Source: Megasphaera_A sueciensis (lineage in GTDB: Bacteria > Bacillota > Negativicutes > Veillonellales > Megasphaeraceae). Taken from it: a DNA stretch of 64,000 nt. The position numbers and the translations under genes were made by a program. Within the stretch, counting starts at the first letter, position 1, and each line of letters begins with the position of its first letter. Shown one piece after another: positions 27,141-35,154 of this stretch. Under the pieces are notes generated by a model. It ran no database searches. It saw only the letters and a program-made list of their open reading frames with translations, and had not been told where the DNA came from. The stretch covers positions 1,984,001 through 2,048,000 of the forward strand of contig NZ_CP116939.1 in the NCBI RefSeq assembly GCF_050219315.1, given 5' to 3'.

Positions 27141-27854
27141 ATGTTTGACCGTGACCTTAAAGCGGTACTCGATCCATTTAATATTTTATTAACGGATCGA
27201 CAATATGAACAAATTTGTGTATTTACTGCATTATTAATAGAAACAAATAAAGTTATGAATTTAACTGCAATCACTAAGCCGCAAGAAATTGCAGTTAAAC
27301 ATATGGCGGATAGTTTATCTTGCTATGATAAGACGTATTTTCCTAAAGGAGCGTCTGTTTTGGACTTGGGAACGGGTGCTGGGTTTCCCGGTATTCCGCT
27401 GGCTATTTTACGGCCGGATTTGCATGTTACTTTTTTTGATTCTTTACAAAAAAGATTGATTTTTCTTAAAACAGTTGTTTCGAAGATTGGTATTTCTAAT
27501 GCTGCTTTTATTCATGGGCGTGCAGAAGATGAGGCACATCGGTCGGAATACAGGGAACACTTCGATGTTGTTACCAGCCGTGCGGTTGCCCGACTGAATA
27601 TATTGGTGGAATGGGCATTGCCTTATGTTCGAATAGGTGGAGTATTTGCAGCATTAAAAGGGGCACAATATGAAGAAGAACTTACAGAAGCCTCGTCTGC
27701 CATTTCAATTTTAGGCGGAACTGTTATTGAAATTCGGCCGGTGCATCTGATTGGGATGGAAGATAAACGAGCGGTATTATATATAAAGAAGGATCGGACG
27801 AGTCCGAAAAAGTATCCGCGTAAGCCAAAAATTGCAGTAAACAATCCATTATAA
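27141..27854 (+). CDS. rsmG: 16S rRNA (guanine-527-N7)-methyltransferase RsmG
   Basis: A 237-aa SAM-dependent methyltransferase. The SAM-binding motif is SVLDLGTGAGFPGIPLAI, and VTSRAVARLNILVEWALPYV is the conserved family block; NKVMNLTAIT near residue 35 is also typical. The ATG at 27141 follows GGAGGGAAAA. End of the mnmE-mnmG-rsmG operon. No strong terminator is visible; the ZTP riboswitch promoter begins 80 bp on. Confidence 0.96.
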   Translation: MFDRDLKAVLDPFNILLTDRQYEQICVFTALLIETNKVMNLTAITKPQEIAVKHMADSLSCYDKTYFPKGASVLDLGTGAGFPGIPLAILRPDLHVTFFDSLQKRLIFLKTVVSKIGISNAAFIHGRAEDEAHRSEYREHFDVVTSRAVARLNILVEWALPYVRIGGVFAALKGAQYEEELTEASSAISILGGTVIEIRPVHLIGMEDKRAVLYIKKDRTSPKKYPRKPKIAVNNPL

Positions 27855-27935
27855 TATAAAATATATCTTCATGAATATCTTATACGATGGCAACGATGAG
27901 TTATGTTATTTGTGTAAAAATGTGAGGATAACTAA

Positions 27936-27963
27936 TTGACATAAATTTACATTGTGATATAAT
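27936..27963 (+). promoter_or_regulatory. Promoter of the ZTP-riboswitch transcript
   Basis: TTGACA (27936-27941), 16 bp, TATAAT (27958-27963); transcription would begin about 15 nt before the aptamer P1. Confidence 0.8.
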
Positions 27964-27983
27964 CTAACTACATTAGAATATAT

Positions 27984-28097
27984 CAGTACAGAACTGACGG
28001 AATTAAGTGGAAAAACCACGTGGACTGTATTGTGTGTAGAAGCGCCGACCGTCTGGGCAAAGTATAAATATGCTTTGGCCAGTCGGCCGGTTTTTTT
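27984..28097 (+). promoter_or_regulatory. ZTP (pfl) riboswitch with transcription-terminator platform
   Basis: The aptamer spans about 27984-28059. P1 pairs CAGTACAG (27984-27991) with CTGTATTG (28025-28032). P2 is GTGG/CCAC around an A-loop (28007-28019). The highly conserved 3' segment reads GCCGACCGTCTGGGCA. The diagnostic pseudoknot GACGG (27996-28000) pairs exactly with CCGTC (28049-28053). The 3' segment also forms one arm (28045-28062) of an 18-bp terminator stem with 28073-28090, three mismatches, followed by seven T. So ZTP binding, which holds the 3' segment in the pseudoknot, should prevent termination and switch on the downstream MFS gene. The family match is from memory of the consensus (pfl RNA, ZTP sensor); the pairings are seen directly. 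Confidence 0.88.
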
Positions 28098-28138
28098 CGT
28101 GTCGGCTCGCCTTTATAGTTATAGGGAGAGATATACAT

Positions 28139-29425
28139 ATGAAAAAAAATCGCTGGTTTATTGCTTTATCTGCTATGGGTATTCATATTTGCATTGGCAG
28201 TGTATATGCGTGGAGTGTATTAACGAAACCCATTATGGAAACGATGGGTTTTACATTAAGAGAAACAACGTGGACATTTTCTTTGGCTATTTTATTTTTA
28301 GGGTTATCGGCGGGATTTTTAGGAAGTTTTGTGCAAAAAATAGGTCCTAAAAAGTCAGGGCTTATGTCAATGGGTTTCTTTTGTACCGGTATGTTTGGCA
28401 CTGCCGTTGCTTTGTATTTTCACAATTTATTTCTTATGTATCTTTTTTATGGTATTATTGGCGGGATTGGTCTTGGCACCGGATATATCACACCGGTATC
28501 GACACTGGTAAAATGGTTTCCTGATAATCGAGGATTTGCTACAGGACTTGCAATTATGGGATTTGGGTTTGCCAGTATGATTGCTGGACCCGCAATGCAA
28601 ATTTTAGTGCAACATTTTGGTCTTGTTACAAATTTTATTATTCTTGGTATTGTATACATGACTATTATGACTGCTTCGTCGTTGTATTTGACCCCGCCTA
28701 AGTTAGGTGAAGTTCCGGCAACAGATATGATACTCAAAGAAGCCAGTGAAACAAATGCAGTTCAATATGCGGGTGCAATGCCGCAGTTTACAGTAAAGCA
28801 AGCTATGAAAAAATGGCAGCTATATACGATTTGGTGGTTATTTTTTACAAATATTACTTGCGGGATTGCACTTTTGGCAGTGGCCTCTCCTATGGCACAG
28901 GAAGTTGTTCAGATGTCTCCTATAATGGCCGCATCTATGGTTGGCATTATTGGATTTATGAATGGGGCTGGGCGTATTGCATGGGCTACAGTTTCTGATT
29001 ATATTGGTCGCTCTAATACGTATATATTATTTTTTGCTATTGAAGTAGTAGCGTTTTTTAAACTGGCATCTATTACAAGTTCGTTTAGTTTTCAATTAGT
29101 AGTACTTCTTATTATTACTTGTTATGGTGGTGGATTTTCTTGTATGCCGGCATATCTCAGTGATCTTTTTGGAACTAAAGAGCTAAGTGCAATTCATGGA
29201 CGTATTCTTACCGCTTGGGGAGCTGCGGGAGTTGCTGGTCCGTTGCTTTTATCATTTATTAAGGAAACAACTAATAGTTATGCGGTTACACTTCAATTTT
29301 TTTCGGGGTGTTTTGTGTTAGCCTTGTTAATTATGATTTTTCTTAAGATGAAAACTCGTCATGGTCTTACTGGAATAGAGGAACGAGTAAAACAAAATGA
29401 AGTTCCATCATATACTGATCATTGA
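28139..29425 (+). CDS. MFS transporter, OFA (oxalate/formate antiporter) family
   Basis: A 428-aa, 12-helix major facilitator. The N terminus RWFIALSAMGIHICIGSVYAWSVLTKPI is typical of the OFA/OxlT branch, and the loop between helices 2 and 3 has GPKKSGLMSMG. ATG at 28139 follows AGGGAGAG. Its only visible control is the ZTP riboswitch directly upstream, so expression should rise when 10-formyl-tetrahydrofolate is short. I therefore infer transport of formate or a related small acid that feeds one-carbon metabolism; the substrate is not proven. Its 3' end faces a GntR/FCD regulator across a strong bidirectional terminator. Confidence 0.85.
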   Translation: MKKNRWFIALSAMGIHICIGSVYAWSVLTKPIMETMGFTLRETTWTFSLAILFLGLSAGFLGSFVQKIGPKKSGLMSMGFFCTGMFGTAVALYFHNLFLMYLFYGIIGGIGLGTGYITPVSTLVKWFPDNRGFATGLAIMGFGFASMIAGPAMQILVQHFGLVTNFIILGIVYMTIMTASSLYLTPPKLGEVPATDMILKEASETNAVQYAGAMPQFTVKQAMKKWQLYTIWWLFFTNITCGIALLAVASPMAQEVVQMSPIMAASMVGIIGFMNGAGRIAWATVSDYIGRSNTYILFFAIEVVAFFKLASITSSFSFQLVVLLIITCYGGGFSCMPAYLSDLFGTKELSAIHGRILTAWGAAGVAGPLLLSFIKETTNSYAVTLQFFSGCFVLALLIMIFLKMKTRHGLTGIEERVKQNEVPSYTDH

Positions 29426-29445
29426 GATACTATGAAAATATTTAG

Positions 29446-29498
29446 CACAACAAAAAGCAAACGAATTTTAAATTCGTTTGCTTTTTGTTGTGATGGTT
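29446..29498. terminator. Bidirectional terminator, 23-bp perfect stem
   Basis: Arms 29446-29468 and 29470-29492 are exact complements and carry an A/T-rich outer part suited to both strands. It ends the MFS gene (+) and the GntR gene (-). Confidence 0.9.
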
Positions 29499-29622
29499 TT
29501 TTGACAATTGTAAATGGAATAGATATGCCATCTGACAGCCTTATTATAAAACGATAGTCATTCATTGTCAATGAGACATCATACAACTATATAAAAATAT
29601 TAAAGTATTTTATTCTATAAAA

Positions 29623-30300
29623 TTATTTTTTTTGATTATACCATTCAATTGTATGAAGCATATGTAATTTCATTGCGTTTCGAGCTCCTTCGGCATTACG
29701 GAGTTTTAAAAATTCAATGATTAAACGATGGTATTGATTATTTTTGGGAATAACATTTCTATCCTTAAATAAAAGATTGAACCCTTTTAAAACTCCTTGA
29801 TAAAGAATTGGAATAATTTCCTTCATATATTCATTGTGGGAAGCCTGTGCAATTGTTTGATGGAATAAATATTCATCTTTGAAATGGATATGATGCCTTT
29901 TCTGGTTTTTTTCAATAATATTTTGTAATTCTTCGATCCGTTTGATTTCAGCGGCTGTGCCTCGTAATGCCGTCCAGTATGCCGCTTCAGGTTCAATAAT
30001 AAGGCGCATTTCGAATAAATCCGCACTATTTCCGTTTATTCCTGTAAGCGGTTCTAGATTACGTTTTAAGTCCGCGGCATCACTTGTGACAAAGGTTCCG
30101 CATCCGCGGCGCACTTCGAGAACACCATACGCAATAAGAATACGAATAGCTTCTCGCAGTGTTGTACGGCTTACATTTAATTCCCGAGCTAACTCTAATT
30201 CATTGGGCAATTGATCACCTATGGTAAAACGTTTATTAACGGTAATCATGGCAAGAATATTTTCAACTACATTTTCGGAAAGTTTTTTATGATTTTTCAT
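29623..30300 (-). CDS. GntR-family transcriptional regulator (FadR/FCD subfamily)
   Basis: A 225-aa regulator with an N-terminal winged helix (LARELNVSRTTLREAIRILIAYGVLEVRRGCGTFV) and an all-helical FCD ligand domain whose metal-type histidines may include DEYLFHQTIAQ and MLHTIEW. FCD regulators usually sense organic acids. It faces the OFA transporter convergently and diverges from the L,D-transpeptidase; its targets could include either, or the CoA-transferase cassette 2 kb away. None of these links is shown by the sequence. Confidence 0.88.
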   Translation of the reverse strand: MKNHKKLSENVVENILAMITVNKRFTIGDQLPNELELARELNVSRTTLREAIRILIAYGVLEVRRGCGTFVTSDAADLKRNLEPLTGINGNSADLFEMRLIIEPEAAYWTALRGTAAEIKRIEELQNIIEKNQKRHHIHFKDEYLFHQTIAQASHNEYMKEIIPILYQGVLKGFNLLFKDRNVIPKNNQYHRLIIEFLKLRNAEGARNAMKLHMLHTIEWYNQKK

Positions 30301-30494
30301 ATGTAAAAATTCCTTTATTCTTATTTTTTACGGCAATTTTACTTTATTACAGTATAGCGCTAATTAATTGATAATAGAAGAGAAAATGGAAAATTCAACA
30401 CATTATAGATAAAAGGAATATACGTATGATATAATATTTTTTAGCACTTGTATGTATAAATGTTGATAAATATAAACAGAAATGAGGATATTTT

Positions 30495-31607
30495 ATGTTA
30501 AAAATAGTGGGTATAAGCATTTTTTCAACTATATGGATGACTGGACTGATATTTGCAGCTAATATGATGCAGGTACCTCAAACAGAAGAAAAAAATCAAT
30601 CAACTATAATAGTGAATGAGAACTCAGTATCATCCATACTGTTGCCGGATTCGCAATTTCGAGGAAAAAAAGTTACACTTAACTTAGCAAGCCGATTATT
30701 AACAGTATATGAAGGAAATGTCAAAGTGCTCATGTATCCTGTGGGAGTTGGAAAGATTTCAACTCCCACACCGATTGGATATTATAAAGTTACAGATAAA
30801 GAAATGAATCCAGAATGGGTTGATCCAGATAATACAAATTTTCGGATTGAATCAGGAGAAGAAAATCCATTAGGATATCGATGGATTGGACTTTTTGGAA
30901 ATTATGGTATTCATGGAACGAATAATCCAGATTCCATTGGTGGTTATGTTTCTAATGGATGTATACGAATGTATGAAAAAGATGTGGAAAATTTATATGA
31001 TATAGTTTCACTGGGTACTCCGGTTGAAATTTATTATGATCGGATTGTAATTGATCGTAATGTGGATCATACTATTTCTTATTATATTTATCCTGATGGA
31101 TATAAAAGACAACCGTTGGATATATATACTGTCAGAAAAGCTTTAGCCGGTTATGGCGTTGACAATTTTGAAAGTAATGAACATATATCTGAAAAAATAA
31201 ATGACTCTGATGGACAGCCTACATTTATTGCTAAGGCATATACGTTAGTAATAAATGGCAAGCGTATAAACTTAAAAGCAATTGGTAAAGATGGTAGTGT
31301 GTATTTGCCGGCGGTAGCAGTAGCAACCGCCGTGAAATCTGATTTAATTTGGGATGCCGAAAAAGGTATTTTAATTAGTTCATATGGACAAGTTAAGGGA
31401 ATTGTGAAAAACAATGTGTTGTATTTTCGTGGATCTGATGCGGATATATTATTTCGTTTACATGGAATACTTACAGACCGATTAGTATATGAATTAAATA
31501 CCGTACAATCGGAACCGATAACTCCTGTACAACAAACAGTTACAGACAAGGAAAACAATATAAAATCGATATCGGCGGAGAAAATGTTAAAAATTACGCA
31601 TAAATAG
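30495..31607 (+). CDS. L,D-transpeptidase (YkuD) with C-terminal extension
   Basis: A 370-aa exported protein. A single N-terminal hydrophobic segment (residues 2-23) is a signal anchor. The YkuD catalytic domain (about 55-185) has VTLNLASRLLTVYEG, the histidine motif GIHGTNNPDSIGG and the nucleophile cysteine in VSNGCIRM. It would form 3-3 crosslinks in peptidoglycan or attach proteins to it. Residues 200-345 resemble a copper-amine-oxidase-N-like repeat (YTLVINGKRINLKAIGKDGSVYLPAVAVA), a module often found on cell-surface Firmicute proteins. It is a single-gene unit ending at a terminator. Confidence 0.88.
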   Translation: MLKIVGISIFSTIWMTGLIFAANMMQVPQTEEKNQSTIIVNENSVSSILLPDSQFRGKKVTLNLASRLLTVYEGNVKVLMYPVGVGKISTPTPIGYYKVTDKEMNPEWVDPDNTNFRIESGEENPLGYRWIGLFGNYGIHGTNNPDSIGGYVSNGCIRMYEKDVENLYDIVSLGTPVEIYYDRIVIDRNVDHTISYYIYPDGYKRQPLDIYTVRKALAGYGVDNFESNEHISEKINDSDGQPTFIAKAYTLVINGKRINLKAIGKDGSVYLPAVAVATAVKSDLIWDAEKGILISSYGQVKGIVKNNVLYFRGSDADILFRLHGILTDRLVYELNTVQSEPITPVQQTVTDKENNIKSISAEKMLKITHK

Positions 31608-31650
31608 AGAAAGTGCAGTCATTATTTTTGTTCATATACAATATTTCTTC

Positions 31651-31692
31651 AAGCTGTTTTTTTAGGTAATTGATAAAAAAACAGCTTTTTAT
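31651..31692 (+). terminator. Intrinsic terminator after the L,D-transpeptidase
   Basis: Fourteen-bp stem, arms 31651-31664 and 31674-31687 (AAGCTG outer part), then a T-run. The remaining 280 bp up to the leader at 31970 is A/T-rich and shows no gene. Confidence 0.85.
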
Positions 31693-31961
31693 TTATGTTT
31701 TTTTAGTATATAAAACGACTTTCATTTGTTTTTTTAGAAAGTATTTTATTCTTAAAAATATTTTTGTAAAAAAGATAAAGTGTACTAAATTATACAAATA
31801 TATGAATACACAAATACACAATATACGACATGTTTATTGAAAATTTATATTTTTAAATGAAAAATTACAGCTTATTCTAATAATAATCAATAGTACATAA
31901 ACTTTATATAAAATACAATAATAGACAAATAAATACAAAAGTAAACCATGTAAAAATACTA

Positions 31962-32053
31962 TATAATTTGCCTAATCTCCCGTCTTGAAATATAATATCC
32001 TAAGTTTCAAGGATAACGCATCCGGGACAGGTACCCAGATGCAAAGATTAGGT
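31962..32053 (+). other. Nested inverted repeats (possible structured leader RNA or operators) before the CoA-transferase
   Basis: Outer arms CCTAATCT (31971-31978) and AGATTAGG (32045-32052) enclose two further hairpins: CTTGAAA/TTTCAAG (31984-31990 with 32005-32011, 14-nt loop) and GCATC-GGG/CCC-GATGC (32018-32026 with 32034-32042). This is a three-way junction with junction strands of 5, 6 and 2 nt. A TATAAT at 31962-31967 would start transcription close to the outer arm. However, a second TATAAT at 31991-31996 with TTGCCT 17 bp upstream would put the first hairpin over a promoter, making the repeats operators instead. I do not recognise a known riboswitch class. The ribosome site lies 8 nt beyond the outer arm. 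Confidence 0.5.
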
Positions 32054-32078
32054 ATTGTAGAAAGGGGAAGGTGAAAGA

Positions 32079-33272
32079 ATGAGCAAAGGTAGTTTAGAGG
32101 GTATTATAGTATTGGATTTGACAAGAGTACTGGCCGGACCGTTCAGCGGCCAGATTTTGGCGGATATGGGGGCCCATGTGATTAAGATCGAACAACCCGT
32201 CAAGGGGGATGATGCCCGACATATGGGACCATTTCAGAATGAGGAAAGTGTCTATTATATTACCAATAACCGCAATAAAAAAGGGGTTACCTTAAACCTT
32301 AAAGCGCCGGAAGGCAAACAAATTTTTCTGGAAATGGTAAAAAAAGCGGATATCGTCATGGAAAATTACCGGCCCGGCACCATGGAAAAATTAGGGCTGG
32401 GATATGAGGTGTTGAAACAGACGAACCCCCGCATTATATATGGCAGCGTATCCGGTTTCGGCCATGTCGGCCGGTACAGCCGGCGTCCGGGATATGATAT
32501 CATTGCACAGGCCATGAGCGGCATCATGAGCACTACCGGCTGGCCGCAGACGGGTCCGACGCGGACCGGGACCCCCTTGGGCGATGTGCTGGGCGGATTG
32601 TGGCTGACCATCGGCATTCTGGGGGCTATTCAGGGACGCAGTGTAACCGGCCAGGGACAAAAGGTCGACATCGCCCTGATTGATGCGGCGGTGGCAACGA
32701 TGGCCAATATCAGCATGATCTATTTGACAGAAGGCCGTATTCCGAAAATGATCGGGAACCGGTACGAATCGACCTATCCCTATGATTCCTTCCTCTGCAG
32801 CGATGGCAGCTGCGTTATCGGGGTCGGCAACAATAAGCTGTGGGGGCTGTTTTGCCAAGCGACGGGCCATGAAGATATCGAAAAGCTGGCTATCTATAAA
32901 GATACCCCGGAACGGGTCGAACACCATGAAGAACTGAAAGTAATCGTCGAAGAATGGACGAAGCAGCGTACGGTAGCCGATGTCGTAAAGACTTTGCTGG
33001 ATGCCGGCGTACCGGCGGCACCGATCAACAACATTGAACAGGTAGTCCGGGATCCGCATATTGCCGAAGACCGGCAGATGTTCATTACCCAGCATCACCC
33101 CAAGGCCGGCGATATAAAGATCACGGGCTCGCCGCTTAAGATGTCCGGTACCCCCGTCGACCTGTCGACGCCGGCTCCTACTCTGGGCCAAGACAATGAA
33201 GAAATATACGGTCGGCTCCTGGGATTGGATGCTGCCGGCATAGAAGCGCTGAAAGAAAAGAAGATCATATAA
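32079..33272 (+). CDS. CaiB/BaiF-family (class III) CoA-transferase
   Basis: A 397-aa class III CoA-transferase that moves CoA between acyl-CoA and a free carboxylate. The start GIIVLDLTRVLAGPFSGQILADMGAHVIKIEQP is the family signature, and the likely catalytic aspartate is in RRPGYDIIAQAMSG. FRC, SmtA/B, itaconate and human SUGCT (glutarate/3-hydroxy-3-methylglutarate) transferases belong here. Two HMG-CoA-lyase genes follow, so activation of 3-hydroxy-3-methylglutarate or a similar branched hydroxy-dicarboxylate is the best inference. AAGGGGAAGG precedes the ATG. Its base composition is sharply GC-rich (43 of 60 bases at 32521-32580), unlike the A/T-rich flanks, suggesting transfer. Confidence 0.9.
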   Translation: MSKGSLEGIIVLDLTRVLAGPFSGQILADMGAHVIKIEQPVKGDDARHMGPFQNEESVYYITNNRNKKGVTLNLKAPEGKQIFLEMVKKADIVMENYRPGTMEKLGLGYEVLKQTNPRIIYGSVSGFGHVGRYSRRPGYDIIAQAMSGIMSTTGWPQTGPTRTGTPLGDVLGGLWLTIGILGAIQGRSVTGQGQKVDIALIDAAVATMANISMIYLTEGRIPKMIGNRYESTYPYDSFLCSDGSCVIGVGNNKLWGLFCQATGHEDIEKLAIYKDTPERVEHHEELKVIVEEWTKQRTVADVVKTLLDAGVPAAPINNIEQVVRDPHIAEDRQMFITQHHPKAGDIKITGSPLKMSGTPVDLSTPAPTLGQDNEEIYGRLLGLDAAGIEALKEKKII

Positions 33273-33286
33273 AGAGAGGCACAGCA

Positions 33287-34189
33287 ATGAAAACAATAGA
33301 TATGTATGAAGTCGGTCCGCGGGACGGCTTCCAGAACATCAAGGAATATATTCCGGCCGAAACAAAAATGGCGATTATCGACGGCCTGGTCCAAGCCGGA
33401 ATCCGGCATATAGAAGTCACCTCCTTCGTATCGCCTAAGGCGATCCCGCAATTGAAGGATGCCAGGGAAATCGTGGCATCCTGCCTGCGACAGTATCCGG
33501 ACGTGGACTTCATGGCGCTTATACCGAACCTGCGCGGTGCCGAAACGGCTGCCGCCGTCGGTATGACCCGCGTGGCATATGTGGTATCCTTGAGTGCCAG
33601 CCATAATAAAGCCAATATTAACCGGACCCATGAACAGTCCTATCAGGCGCTGAAGGAAATCCGGGAAACCTATCCACAACTCGATGTCATCGTCGATTTG
33701 GCGACTACGTTCGGTTGTCCGTTTGAAGGAAAATTCCCGGCCTCCCGGGTCGTGGAATTCTTAAAGGACTATGTAGATCTGGGTATCCGTGAAGTCTGCC
33801 TGTGCGATACGATCGGAATCGCCAATCCCGGACAGGTGCGGGATATACTGCGGGCCGTACAGCAGGCCTATCCGCAGCTGGAGCTGCAGGTGCATATCCA
33901 TGATACACGTAATATGGGAGCAGCCTGCTCGCTGGCAGCAATCGAAGCCGGTGTTACCAAAATCCAGTCTACGCTCGGTGGGTTGGGCGGTTGTCCGTTC
34001 GCCCCGGGAGCTTCGGGGAATTTGGCAACCGAAGACATGGTCTATATGCTGAACGAAATGGGATATGATACAGGGGTTGATTTCCCCCGGGTGCTGGCCT
34101 TGGCAAAGAAAGAGGTGCAGCTCATTCCAACTGGGGTGTACAGCGGACACCACATCCGAATCGACGCGGCGTCGCGTTGTTTCCGGTAA
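33287..34189 (+). CDS. HMG-CoA lyase family protein, copy 1
   Basis: A 300-aa DRE-TIM metallolyase. The catalytic arginine-aspartate is in YEVGPRDGFQN, the metal histidines in VHIHDTRNMG, and the active-site cysteine loop in GLGGCPFAPGASGNLATEDMVYML, so it looks active. The canonical reaction splits HMG-CoA to acetyl-CoA and acetoacetate. It lies 14 nt after the CoA-transferase and 29 nt before a second copy. It shares the GC-rich composition of the cassette. A related branched 3-hydroxyacyl-CoA substrate is possible. AGAGAGG precedes the ATG. Confidence 0.88.
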   Translation: MKTIDMYEVGPRDGFQNIKEYIPAETKMAIIDGLVQAGIRHIEVTSFVSPKAIPQLKDAREIVASCLRQYPDVDFMALIPNLRGAETAAAVGMTRVAYVVSLSASHNKANINRTHEQSYQALKEIRETYPQLDVIVDLATTFGCPFEGKFPASRVVEFLKDYVDLGIREVCLCDTIGIANPGQVRDILRAVQQAYPQLELQVHIHDTRNMGAACSLAAIEAGVTKIQSTLGGLGGCPFAPGASGNLATEDMVYMLNEMGYDTGVDFPRVLALAKKEVQLIPTGVYSGHHIRIDAASRCFR

Positions 34190-34218
34190 CCCGTATTTGG
34201 CAAAAAGGAGATGGTACT

Positions 34219-35118
34219 ATGGCACAGCATGTAAATTTTATTGAAGTCGGTCCGCGGGACGGCTTTCAGAATGTGAAGGACTATATCCCGGCGGATATCA
34301 AGGTGAAACTCATCGACGACTTGTTGGCAGCCGGCGTCCGGCGGATGGAAATGACCTCTTTCGTTTCGCCGAAAGCGATCCCGCAGATGCGGGATGCCGC
34401 GGAGGTAGTCTGCCGGACACTGGAAACACATGGCGATGAAGGAGTAGAACTGTATGCACTGGTTCCCAACACCTATGGGGCCAAGGCAGCCGCCGCTGCC
34501 GGACTGCGTGAAGTTGCGACGGTTATCTCTGTCAGCGAATCGCATAATAAGGCCAATATCAACCGGACGGTCGAAGAATCGCTGCAGGGATTGGAAAAAA
34601 TGCGGCAGGCTCTGCCGGACTTGAATATTAATCTGTCCATGGCAACGGCCTTCACCTGTCCGTTTGAAGGAATAACGCCGGTAGAAAATGTATTAAAAAT
34701 CATTCGACGGGCGGCCGGACTGGGGATTACCCGATTTTGTCTGGCAGATACGATCGGAGAAGCTGATCCGAAGATGGTGCGGGATACGCTGACCATCGTA
34801 CAGCAGGTATTCCCGGATATCACGCTGGACGTACATATTCACGATACGCGCAATATGGGAATCGCCTGTACCCTGGCAGCTCTGGAAGCGGGCGTTTGCA
34901 ATGTACAAGCAGCCTTGGGCGGACTAGGCGGCTGTCCCTTTGCACCGGGTGCTTCCGGCAATGTAGCATCGGAAGATTTAATCTTCATGCTGAACAAAAT
35001 GGGTTTTACAACGGGCATCGACTTTGATAAAATGTTGGCCGCAGCCAAATACGAACGGTCCGTTATTACGGGTAATTTCAGCGGCCATCAGGTACATATC
35101 GGTGAACCCTGCCATTAA
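34219..35118 (+). CDS. HMG-CoA lyase family protein, copy 2
   Basis: A 299-aa paralogue of the preceding gene with the same key motifs: IEVGPRDGFQNVKDYIPAD, VHIHDTRNMGIACTLAALEAG and GLGGCPFAPGASGNVASEDLIFML. The two align without large gaps and differ mostly on the surface, so both should be catalytic; different substrate ranges or hetero-oligomers are possible. I chose the ATG at 34219, 8 nt after AAAAGGAG, rather than the in-frame codon at 34177 that overlaps copy 1. The GC-rich composition ends with this gene: the next 60 bp fall back to A/T-rich. Confidence 0.88.
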   Translation: MAQHVNFIEVGPRDGFQNVKDYIPADIKVKLIDDLLAAGVRRMEMTSFVSPKAIPQMRDAAEVVCRTLETHGDEGVELYALVPNTYGAKAAAAAGLREVATVISVSESHNKANINRTVEESLQGLEKMRQALPDLNINLSMATAFTCPFEGITPVENVLKIIRRAAGLGITRFCLADTIGEADPKMVRDTLTIVQQVFPDITLDVHIHDTRNMGIACTLAALEAGVCNVQAALGGLGGCPFAPGASGNVASEDLIFMLNKMGFTTGIDFDKMLAAAKYERSVITGNFSGHQVHIGEPCH

Positions 35119-35154
35119 TATTATATTCCGTATATATTGAAAGGAAGTGTCTTT

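Noticed and set aside
28016..28022. CACGTG core, possible third parS
   Set aside because: The flanks (AAACCACGTGGACT) do not match TGTTNCACGTGAAACA; it is part of the ZTP aptamer.
31971..32052. TPP or purine riboswitch as explanation for the CoA-transferase leader
   Set aside because: A GGATAA-GC stretch recalls TPP, but the CUGAGA and ACCC blocks are absent; the purine junction residues and loop sequences are also absent.
32391..33296. A 301-codon open frame on the minus strand
   Set aside because: It lies wholly opposite the CoA-transferase; high GC removes stop codons by chance. No family motif and no ribosome site.
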